A DNA stretch of 9,905 nucleotides from Bryobacterales bacterium (GTDB taxonomy: Bacteria; Acidobacteriota; Terriglobia; Bryobacterales; Bryobacteraceae). Shown piece by piece: positions 1 to 5,795 of this stretch; the first letter of the stretch is position 1, and the number at the start of each line of letters is the position of its first letter. The notes below the pieces were generated by a model. The model made no database searches, had not been told where the DNA came from, and saw nothing but the letters and a program-made list of their open reading frames with translations. The stretch is from NCBI GenBank assembly GCA_003142355.1, contig PLMF01000099.1, forward strand, positions 1 to 9,905, read 5' to 3'. A program made the position numbers and the translations under genes.

Positions 1-435
1 CCGCTTGTTCTCATCGGTGACGGTCATGGCGAAGCTGAAGGGTCCGGTGACCTGCCCTTTGACCCATTTCGGCCGCTGTCCGCCGAGGCGGGGGACGCTC
101 TCGAGGAAGAGGTGCAATCCCAGCGCGTACTCGGGGGAAATCGCGAAGCGCTCGACATCCTCGTCGACCAGCGCCTGATAGAACGCCTCCAGTTCGCTGG
201 CCAACGCCTCATCGCTACGGAAGTAGATGGTTTGTGCAGCGCCGTCGACCACCGCCCCCGGCAATCGTTCCGAGTACTGAACGTACATGCTCTCCAGCCA
301 GTTCCGAACGGGCAGTTGGGGCCACGCGGGCATGTCCGGGAGAAGGCTCAATATCCGGTCCAGGAGGCGTAGCGGCTCGGTATGGGGAAAGCTCCCCACG
401 ACGGTCGGTATGGCAGCGAAAGCCGGGCACTTCAT
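1..435 (-). CDS. MetE-like (cobalamin-independent methionine synthase / UROD-fold) methyltransferase, N-terminal part, runs off the left edge
   Basis: The minus-strand frame from ATG at 435 stays open for all 145 codons to the window edge, so the stop and the C-terminal half are outside. Residues 11-18 read TVVGSFPH, followed by PAWPQLP at 36-42, ISPEYALGLH near 99-108, KGQVTGPFSF at 126-135 and TVTDENKR at 138-145. This set is typical of the short MetE-like proteins of the methionine synthase II / uroporphyrinogen decarboxylase superfamily (COG0620-like), which transfer methyl groups between a pterin or corrinoid donor and a thiol. The zinc ligands of the family lie in the missing C-terminal half, so the substrate cannot be judged. 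An in-frame stop at 451-453 upstream makes the ATG the natural start; the ribosome binding site is weak (AAGG, about 13 nt away). It lies 75 bp beyond the last T6SS-linked gene and is functionally unrelated, probably chromosomal flank. The family call is fairly sure, the exact reaction is not. Confidence 0.8.
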   Translation of the reverse strand, partial: MKCPAFAAIPTVVGSFPHTEPLRLLDRILSLLPDMPAWPQLPVRNWLESMYVQYSERLPGAVVDGAAQTIYFRSDEALASELEAFYQALVDEDVERFAISPEYALGLHLFLESVPRLGGQRPKWVKGQVTGPFSFAMTVTDENKR

Positions 436-469
436 GGTGTATTTTGAGCCTTACAGTCTGAAATCAAAG

Positions 470-475
470 TATAAT
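470..475 (-). promoter_or_regulatory. Possible -10 box (TATACT) for the MetE-like gene
   Basis: Reading the minus strand, TATACT lies about 35 nt before the ATG at 435, inside the only AT-rich part of the 75-bp gap 436-510. No convincing TTGACA-like -35 stands 16-18 nt upstream. It is offered only because the gene downstream is functionally unrelated to the T6SS cassette and probably needs its own promoter. Confidence 0.25.
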
Positions 476-510
476 CCTCAGCGGCCTTTCGCAGGTCTTG
501 CGACGCACCT

Positions 511-1293
511 TCAATCGCTCAAATCGATGGGACCCCCGTCCGGAGGCGGGTATTGGATCAGTTGGCCCAGGGTGATCTTCTGTGCTTTCCGCGTGCCCTC
601 CAGACCGAGATATGGCTTCGGGGATCCCTCCTGGAGCGCCATCGTCCCGTCGCCGGGGGCGATCCAGAGTAACTTGCCCTTCCCGGCCCACGGCCCCAGG
701 CTGAAGTCCCAGGGATCGTTGGCAATCGTCCAGCCCAGGTCTTCCCCGCTGTCCGACGTGATCTGGAAGCCCCGCATCAGCCACTCCTGATGCGATTGGG
801 CGCTCGCCAGGGGACTCCTCGAGAAATAAAGGATCAAATAGGCGGTATCGCCGGAGGGCAGCCCGCGGCTGCTCACCACTGCCTTCATTCCATCCATCCC
901 CAGCAGCCGTCCGATCACGTAGGGCGTGCCGGGGCCGGGCTGCACCTCTGTCAGCGCCTCCGAAGGCGGGCGGCCGTGCAGATCCAGCGCACCCAACAAG
1001 AGCCGGAAATGCACGCAGCTCTTCATGGGCGCGGGGTCAAAGGGCCGATTGACCCACCACCAGGGGCCGTCCAGGCCGTGCTCGTCCATCGCGATCTCAA
1101 TGACCCGTTTGCAGAACGGGCACCGGCTCACCGGCACGTTTGGCAAACCGGCCGCGTAGCGGCTGAGCAACTCATCTTCCTCGTCATCCAGCCGGAAGTC
1201 TTCTTCTTCGGAGAGTTCGTCTTCCGCCTGCCGGCGGTCGATCTCGCGAGTGCGGTCCAGAATTTGCCTGCGTTCCCCCACAGTCCAGCTCAT
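511..1293 (-). CDS. Hypothetical protein translationally coupled to the effector; candidate immunity or accessory protein
   Basis: A 260-residue protein that I cannot assign to a named family. Its first 45 residues are charged and strongly acidic, probably helical. Cys58 and Cys61 form a CPFC motif, and Cys93 with His95 (SCVHF) could complete a small zinc site. Between them is the unusual GLDGPWWW at 73-80. The C-terminal half has NDPWDFSLGPW (192-202) and KLLWIAPGDG (207-216). There is no signal peptide or membrane segment, so it should be cytoplasmic. The ATG lies one base after the effector TAA (TAAAATG), with AAGG six bases ahead inside the effector's last codons, so its translation is coupled to the effector. 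That position, last in a VgrG-PAAR-DUF4123-effector string, is where T6SS immunity genes usually sit. Immunity is inference from position; a regulator or second adaptor is also possible. Confidence 0.85.
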   Translation of the reverse strand: MSWTVGERRQILDRTREIDRRQAEDELSEEEDFRLDDEEDELLSRYAAGLPNVPVSRCPFCKRVIEIAMDEHGLDGPWWWVNRPFDPAPMKSCVHFRLLLGALDLHGRPPSEALTEVQPGPGTPYVIGRLLGMDGMKAVVSSRGLPSGDTAYLILYFSRSPLASAQSHQEWLMRGFQITSDSGEDLGWTIANDPWDFSLGPWAGKGKLLWIAPGDGTMALQEGSPKPYLGLEGTRKAQKITLGQLIQYPPPDGGPIDLSD

Positions 1294-1294
1294 T

Positions 1295-2167
1295 TTATAC
1301 CTTAATACCTTTCCCTTTCCTTTTGGCGTTCTCGATCGCTTCTTTCCACTCCTTGGTCACCATCGTGCCGTTGCAGCGGTTGAAATTGTATAAGTCCGTT
1401 TTGGAGTTGAGAGCGTACATCTCCCCGTTCTTGTCGATCACCAGCACGGGCGGATCCGGCAGGGTCACCTTTCCGACGACGTCTTCCTCGTGTTCCAGGG
1501 CGTAATCGAGGTAATTGGCTTGCGGGCCGTGCTGGATCATGTCTTGGCCCATCGTTTTATTGGCTCCCCTAATGAAGTTGCGCTCCCCTGGTCCTCCGCT
1601 GTTGAGCCGCCCGCCCCTTGGCCCAATCAGGTCGTGCATGTCATAGTCGCCGGTGACGGCATTCGAGGGAATGTCGGCAACTGACCCGATCTCCGTCAGC
1701 TTCTTGGAGCCGCCGTCGATGGTCCTGACGCCCACCAGTTTCTTCCCCTTCGTCCCCTCCCATTCCCCGACCAACCCCATGACCCCTTTGTCCTCCAACT
1801 CCCCGATTCTTTTATCGCCCCAGTTCAGCTTTTCCAGCCGGCCCCTGCTGATGGTCTTGTCGAGTATCTCATGGGGCTTCGCCCACACCCCTTTCCCGAC
1901 CCTCTTGATCCACGGTATGCAAGCCGTGTTGGTTTGGCGGAAAGTAGCGGTGACGCTCTGTTTTTTGCAGGTCTTTTGGATAGCCTTCTGGTGACGCTTG
2001 AGCATGCCGAATTTCTTTTCGGCCTCGTCCGCCGACACGGGCTTCTTGCCCTTCTTGAGAGCCTCGCAGGCGTCGTCCTTCGTTTTACAGTCGCCGACGG
2101 CGCTCAACTTATCAAGAGAGAATTTCCACTCCTTTTTGGGACCCCCTGCGTAAGGAGCCGCGCTCAC
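1295..2167 (-). CDS. Putative T6SS effector with edema factor/ExoY-like nucleotidyl cyclase motifs
   Basis: Numbering is from the GTG at 2167 (290 residues). A basic N-terminal part precedes an Arg77 segment (TATFRQTN) and WAKPHEILDK, where Lys97 and Lys104 are seven residues apart. VTGDYDMHDL follows with Asp174 and Asp176, then IQHGPQANYLDY with His213 and Asn218, then a PDPPVLVIDKNGEMYAL strand. Class II cyclases (edema factor, CyaA, ExoY) have the same order: Arg, K-x6-K, T(A/G)DYD, then HG-x-E-x-x-N. In that class the Lys residues hold phosphates, the Asp residues bind metal and the His/Asn contact nucleotide. The blocks here are closer together (about 70 residues from K to D, 39 from D to H), so it would be a compact, divergent member; an unknown toxin fold remains possible. 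It starts in a 4-base GTGA overlap with the DUF4123 stop, behind AGGAGG. An in-frame ATG at 2197 gives ten more residues but has no Shine-Dalgarno. There is no signal peptide, as expected for T6SS cargo. Sampled GC is about 49%, well below clpV. Confidence 0.6.
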   Translation of the reverse strand: MSAAPYAGGPKKEWKFSLDKLSAVGDCKTKDDACEALKKGKKPVSADEAEKKFGMLKRHQKAIQKTCKKQSVTATFRQTNTACIPWIKRVGKGVWAKPHEILDKTISRGRLEKLNWGDKRIGELEDKGVMGLVGEWEGTKGKKLVGVRTIDGGSKKLTEIGSVADIPSNAVTGDYDMHDLIGPRGGRLNSGGPGERNFIRGANKTMGQDMIQHGPQANYLDYALEHEEDVVGKVTLPDPPVLVIDKNGEMYALNSKTDLYNFNRCNGTMVTKEWKEAIENAKRKGKGIKV

Positions 2168-3114
2168 CGCGCCTCCTCGCCCGGACGGGCTTTCCATCCG
2201 CCGGCCCGCGCCGGTCCACTGGCTTCCCGCCAGACCTCCTGCGGCAGGTCGCTGACCCGCTCCATGCGCCAGTCTGGGTCTTCGGTCTCGTCGTCGAAGA
2301 GTTCTTTCATCCCCGGAGTCAAGTCGAAGTCGGGTCCGACGACAAACATCATCATGATGAACGAGGCGAGCGAGGACTCCCGGCTCAGCCCGTGGCTGCG
2401 GGCGCGCGCGAGGCCTAGCCAGATGCGCTCATCGAGCACCTGGGCAGCCAGCCCCTCGACGAAGCGCGGAAACTCATCGCCCAGCATGCCGGCCATCTTG
2501 TGGACGAAATTCCGCTCCAGATCGACCTGCAATGCGTCTACCTGAGGCTGGCGGATTCTCCACAGGCCGGCTGGCGGCGGGGTGCCCTTGGGGCCCGGTG
2601 CCAGGCCGGCCCGCGGCGCGAGCAGATCGATCCCTCCGTCTTCGTTGGTCACCGCGAACGTCCGCACCGGGCCATGGAACCAGCTCAGCTCCGCCGGCGT
2701 GCAGGTGGGCAGGTACATGGCGAGCACGCGCGGGTCGTAGAAGCGGAAGTACCACTTTTCGGCGCCGTCGGGAGCAGTCACCCAGAGAAAGCGGCGGAAG
2801 TGCTTGCGCAGCGATTCCAGGTCGGTCGCGGCCGCCGCCAGGATGCCCCACGGCTCGTCCCACAGCGTCTCCTTGAGCCAGGCGAGCAGCGCCTCATCCA
2901 CCAGGAAGAGGTACGGGGCGGTATCGGCCTCGCGCTCTTCGGCCTCTCCCTGAAACAGGCACAGCGCCCGCGCGGGGCCCAACTCGGCCGCCTTCTGGGG
3001 TACCGCCGGAGCGTCGGTGGCGTCCACCACCGCCCAGAGGTAGCCCGCGGCAATGAACTTGCGCAGGTCCGCATCGAGCAGCGGCCTGCGCTCAATCTGC
3101 GACTCCACGTTCAT
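2164..3114 (-). CDS. DUF4123 domain T6SS effector adaptor/chaperone (Tap/TEC type)
   Basis: A 316-residue cytoplasmic protein. Residues about 24-150 match the DUF4123 pattern: YLWAVVDA (25-32), APYLFLV (66-72), a WGILAAA strand, LRKHFRRFLWV (102-112), then WYFRFYDPRVL and YLPTCTPAEL ending FHGPV (about 121-149). DUF4123 proteins bind a specific effector and load it on its VgrG or PAAR carrier and are not secreted. The C-terminal region, about 190-275, has the common extension with RSHGLSRESSLASF (239-252) followed by GPDFDLTPG (260-268), thought to help bind cargo. The last 30 residues are a Pro/Gly/Arg tail. The gene lies 44 bp after PAAR and overlaps the effector start by four bases, so that effector is its likely client. 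ATG 3114 has no clear Shine-Dalgarno, but the N-terminus from there fits the family. The domain assignment is firm; the client is inferred. Confidence 0.93.
   Translation of the reverse strand: MNVESQIERRPLLDADLRKFIAAGYLWAVVDATDAPAVPQKAAELGPARALCLFQGEAEEREADTAPYLFLVDEALLAWLKETLWDEPWGILAAAATDLESLRKHFRRFLWVTAPDGAEKWYFRFYDPRVLAMYLPTCTPAELSWFHGPVRTFAVTNEDGGIDLLAPRAGLAPGPKGTPPPAGLWRIRQPQVDALQVDLERNFVHKMAGMLGDEFPRFVEGLAAQVLDERIWLGLARARSHGLSRESSLASFIMMMFVVGPDFDLTPGMKELFDDETEDPDWRMERVSDLPQEVWREASGPARAGGWKARPGEEAR
2172..2177 (-). promoter_or_regulatory. Shine-Dalgarno AGGAGG that favours GTG 2167 as effector start
   Basis: The minus strand reads AGGAGG, then four bases, then GTG at 2167-2165, whose last two bases open the TGA stop of the DUF4123 gene. 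The competing ATG at 2197 is preceded only by a GGC-rich stretch without a Shine-Dalgarno. The motif is in the last codons of the DUF4123 gene, so adaptor and effector translation are probably coupled. The four-base spacer is rather short. Confidence 0.65.
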
Positions 3115-3158
3115 GTAGTTTTCAGAAACGGCGACCCCGTTTTCTTAGCGTTGCTCGC

Positions 3159-3485
3159 TCAAGTGTCGAAGGCCGTCCCGCAGGGGCTGGGAGCATCGCC
3201 GATCAGGACCGTCGGGCAGCCGGCCACAATCTTGCCGCCGTGCATCGTGGTGTCGAGCATGCGGGCGGCCGGCTTGCCGCCGATGAGCACGGTGAACGAG
3301 CCCAACGCGATCGTGTCCGGGGCGCTGGCGCAAGTGGCCATATCGCCCACGCGCGCCGCCGGCTGGCCGCCCACCAGCACGGTCGGGCAGCACGGCGGCA
3401 GCACCGGCCCGCCGACGTGGGGTTTAGGGCCGTCGGAAAGAGGGCAGGCATGCATATCGCCCAGCCGCGCTGCCGGTTGTCCCAT
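3159..3485 (-). CDS. PAAR domain spike-tip protein
   Basis: A 108-residue single-domain PAAR protein. It starts MGQPAARLGD and repeats the PAAR pattern: VLVGGQPAARVGD (36-48), VLIGGKPAARMLD (66-78) and CPTVLIGD (90-97). PAAR proteins form a sharp cone on the VgrG trimer; the tip is held by a metal bound to His and Cys. His12, Cys52 and His82 are the likely ligands here, with His23 as another candidate. It lacks any N- or C-terminal extension, so it is not itself an evolved effector; cargo must be attached non-covalently, consistent with the DUF4123 gene next to it. The ATG is preceded by AGGAGG with a five-base spacer, which fixes the start. It follows vgrG after 75 bp. Confidence 0.96.
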   Translation of the reverse strand: MGQPAARLGDMHACPLSDGPKPHVGGPVLPPCCPTVLVGGQPAARVGDMATCASAPDTIALGSFTVLIGGKPAARMLDTTMHGGKIVAGCPTVLIGDAPSPCGTAFDT

Positions 3486-3514
3486 GGCTTCCTCCTAAAT
3501 ACGAGACTTCGCGC

Positions 3515-3537
3515 GGGGCGCCCTGAAAGCCCGCCCC
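3515..3537 (-). other. GC-rich hairpin in the vgrG-PAAR gap
   Basis: GGGGCG at 3515-3520 pairs with CGCCCC at 3532-3537 around an 11-base loop, so the stem is perfect over six pairs. No run of T follows on the minus strand, so it is a poor intrinsic terminator. It could stabilise or pause the transcript between vgrG and PAAR. The sequence around it looks like a common GC-rich intergenic repeat, but I could not test copy number. Confidence 0.5.
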
Positions 3538-3540
3538 ACA

Positions 3541-3560
3541 GAGTATAACGCAATATACTC
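3541..3560 (-). other. Perfect 7-bp inverted repeat abutting the vgrG stop codon
   Basis: GAGTATA at 3541-3547 is the exact reverse complement of TATACTC at 3554-3560, with a six-base loop. It begins at the base after the vgrG TAG (3561-3563) and is followed by the GC-rich hairpin at 3515-3537. It is AT-rich with no T tract, so it may be an mRNA end or processing structure rather than a terminator. An operator role is equally possible and unsupported. Confidence 0.45.
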
Positions 3561-5645
3561 CTAGTTGATCTGCACCAGCCCGCCTTTGATGACATACGTC
3601 GCCGAGGCTTTGCTATTGATGGTGGCGGACGCCTTCAGATCGATTTCCGTGCCCTCGATCGTGATGGTGCCGTCCTTCTTCATCACGATCTTCGACATGC
3701 CGGTGCAGAAGCTGATTTCGTCGCCCGCATGCACCTCGATGGTCTTACCGACATTCAACTTGTCGCTGCCGTCCACCTGGGTCGTGCGGGTGCCGCCGAT
3801 ACTGACATCCTGCTTCGCCCCGATGGTAACCATCTGATAGGCCCCGATGTTGACCTCCTGCGCCGCCCCGATGTCGATCGCCTCGTTGATACCGACGTTG
3901 TGCATGCGCGTCAGCGCCACCGTCACCATCTCGTTCTGCATCACCGTGCGGGTGCGGTCCTGGATCACTGTCAGGGTCTCGTTGGCGTGTACGGTTTCGG
4001 TGCGGTTATTCCCAATATCGATAGTCTCATCCACCCCCACATTCTCGGTTTTGCAGTGCTCCACGACGATGTTCTCATCCTTCTCGGCGTGGATGTTCAA
4101 CTCCTCGCTGCCCTTCAGGTCTTCGAAGCGGATCTGATTGAAATTGGCGGCGCCGCCGCCCTTCGAGCTGCGGGAGATGATGCCACTCTGCGTCTTGTTG
4201 GCCGGCAGGCTGTAAGGCGGCATGTTGAGCGCGTTATACACGCTCCCCACGACAATCGGACAGTCGGGATCGCCTTCCAGGAAATCGACCACCACTTCCT
4301 GGCCGATTCTGGGGATATGGATGGCGCCCCATTGCTTCCCCGCCCAGAAACTGGCCACCCGAATCCAGCAGGAGCTGGCGGCGTCTTTCTTGCCTTCCCG
4401 GTCCCAATGAAACTGCACTTTCACCCGCCCTTTGTCGTCGGTGTAGATCTCCTCGCCCGCCGGGCCTACCACCTCGGCTGTCTGGCAGCCCCAAACATGG
4501 GCCTTCACCGTGGTGCGCGCCGGGTGGTAGCGCAACGCCACCGGGAAACAGGTGAAGGTGTTGCTGTAATGGCTCTCGACCGTCCTGTCGCCGGAGTGAA
4601 AGTCGCCTTCCACCGCGGAATGAGTAACCGAGCCGAGCACATAGGTCCCATCGGCGTTAGGGTGCCTGGTAACCGTAAAACGATAGCCTGGAATCAGGCA
4701 GTGCACGTTGCTTTGGCCGCGGATCGAAAACTGCGAGAGCTCCATTTCCTCCATGCCGGTCTTGGCTAAACCGGTGCCGGTAGACTTGTCTCCCATCGCC
4801 TGGTACCGGATGCCGTAATTGCCCGGGTAGTCATAAACCTCGAACTGATCGTTTCCGCCCACCTTCAGCTTGTGGGTGAGCCTGCCGACCTGTACGCTGT
4901 CCATAACCGGCTGAGACACCATCATGTCGAGCATGGGCTTGCCGTAGTTGTAGTCCTGCAGCGTGTTCTTGCCGGAGCCCAGCTCCTGGGTCTTCATCCA
5001 CCCCGTGAGGCGCAATTCGTCGCGCGTGCCGCCGGCCACTTCGTCGTAGATCAAAGTCGCATCGCCGGGGATGTCCTGGTGCGATACGGCGTCGTCGGCA
5101 ATCACCAGCTTGTGCCCGCTGGCGGTATGGCGGAAGAAATAGTAGATGCCTTCTTCCTCCATCAGGCGCGAGATGAAATTGAAATCCGTCTCGCGATACT
5201 GAACGCAGTACTCCCGCTTGGGATACGATTTGTGCAACTCCCACGCGACATCGAAGCCCCGCAAGACTTTCTTCAGGATATCGGGAACGTCTTTGTCCTG
5301 AAAGATCCGCAGGTTTTGCGTCCGTGTCAGCACCCAGATCTTAGGCGCCACCGTGGCGCGATAGCGGGCCAGGCGGAAGGTTCCGGGCAGTTGTGCGAAG
5401 GAGGTCACAATGCCGTTGATGTGCCTGGGTTCGCAGCCCGATGGCCCGATTACCCCGAAGGAGATCCCCTGTCCCAGGATGTCCTCGAATTTGATCGCCG
5501 CGTTTTCCGACCATAACTCGAGCTGGAACCAAAACAGGTGCGAGATGGCCTCCCCCCCTGTGAACGACTCGAGCAGCAGTTCATCCGCACCCAGGCTCGA
5601 CTGGATGTACAGGAAACGATTCTCTTCCAGATACCGTTCAGCCAT
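3561..5645 (-). CDS. vgrG: VgrG spike protein (TssI)
   Basis: A 694-residue VgrG of ordinary length. Residues about 10-370 form the gp27-like base with YCVQYRETDFNFISRLMEEEGIYYFF (146-171 region). The gp5-like OB fold follows with KGRVKVQFHWDREG (405-418), SCWIRVASFWAG (435-446) and the signature IPRIGQEVVVDFLEGDPD (444-461) plus IVVGSVYN (464-471). Residues about 500-690 form the repetitive beta-helix needle (repeats such as VNIGAYQMVTIGAKQDVSIG). The protein ends at GGLVQIN with no C-terminal effector extension, leaving a free tip for the separate PAAR protein. Three copies make the spike on the Hcp tube that is fired into the target cell. ATG 5645 has AGGAGG with a six-base spacer. It is separated from clpV by a 150-bp gap that holds an inverted-repeat element. 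Confidence 0.98.
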   Translation of the reverse strand: MAERYLEENRFLYIQSSLGADELLLESFTGGEAISHLFWFQLELWSENAAIKFEDILGQGISFGVIGPSGCEPRHINGIVTSFAQLPGTFRLARYRATVAPKIWVLTRTQNLRIFQDKDVPDILKKVLRGFDVAWELHKSYPKREYCVQYRETDFNFISRLMEEEGIYYFFRHTASGHKLVIADDAVSHQDIPGDATLIYDEVAGGTRDELRLTGWMKTQELGSGKNTLQDYNYGKPMLDMMVSQPVMDSVQVGRLTHKLKVGGNDQFEVYDYPGNYGIRYQAMGDKSTGTGLAKTGMEEMELSQFSIRGQSNVHCLIPGYRFTVTRHPNADGTYVLGSVTHSAVEGDFHSGDRTVESHYSNTFTCFPVALRYHPARTTVKAHVWGCQTAEVVGPAGEEIYTDDKGRVKVQFHWDREGKKDAASSCWIRVASFWAGKQWGAIHIPRIGQEVVVDFLEGDPDCPIVVGSVYNALNMPPYSLPANKTQSGIISRSSKGGGAANFNQIRFEDLKGSEELNIHAEKDENIVVEHCKTENVGVDETIDIGNNRTETVHANETLTVIQDRTRTVMQNEMVTVALTRMHNVGINEAIDIGAAQEVNIGAYQMVTIGAKQDVSIGGTRTTQVDGSDKLNVGKTIEVHAGDEISFCTGMSKIVMKKDGTITIEGTEIDLKASATINSKASATYVIKGGLVQIN

Positions 5646-5668
5646 GTGCGGCCTCCTCCAGCTTCGAT

Positions 5669-5791
5669 GTGGCGCAGACCTTTAGTCTGCCGTCTCCGCA
5701 CTCTTGCGGAGACTCTTTGTCGCCCGCGAACCGAGCGTCCCCAGGAGTGGGGGGTGCCCTCCGGGCCCGGCAGACTGAGAGTCTGCGCCAC
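5669..5791. repeat. 123-bp element with 24-bp terminal inverted repeats (REP/MITE-like)
   Basis: The 24 bases at 5669-5692 match the reverse complement of 5768-5791 at 21 of 24 positions; differences are at inner positions 12, 13 and 15. Each terminal repeat is itself a small hairpin built on GCAGAC/GTCTGC. Next to the left copy is a perfect nine-base-pair hairpin at 5692-5713 with a CTCT loop, and inside lie CCCC/GGGG (5739-5752) and the palindrome CCGGGCCCGG (5761-5770). It has no open reading frame. The right end stops four bases before the clpV stop codon and it fills most of the clpV-vgrG gap. It is probably a dispersed non-autonomous repeat; as RNA it would fold strongly and could weaken read-through into vgrG. 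Copy number elsewhere cannot be seen. Confidence 0.75.
5692..5713. other. Perfect 9-bp hairpin with 4-base loop inside the repeat element
   Basis: GTCTCCGCA at 5692-5700 pairs fully with TGCGGAGAC at 5705-5713 around CTCT. No T tract follows on either strand within ten bases, apart from a short CTTTG on the plus side, so a terminator role is weak. It is the most stable simple hairpin in the window. Confidence 0.7.
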
Positions 5792-5795
5792 GCCC

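Noticed and set aside
215..430. Minus-strand open frame inside the MetE-like gene
   Set aside because: It is in another frame than the MetE-like protein, whose residues match a known family along the whole stretch.
489..503. Small hairpin (TCGCA/TGCGA) after the last cassette gene as a terminator
   Set aside because: Only five base pairs with no following T tract on the minus strand; not enough to call a terminator.
3645..4110. Repeats in the vgrG 3' part as a DNA repeat array
   Set aside because: The similarity is at protein level (beta-helix repeats of the VgrG needle), with no DNA-level unit of constant length.
5669..5791. The inverted-repeat element as a CRISPR or tRNA-like gene
   Set aside because: There is no repeat-spacer periodicity and no cloverleaf with conserved tRNA arms.
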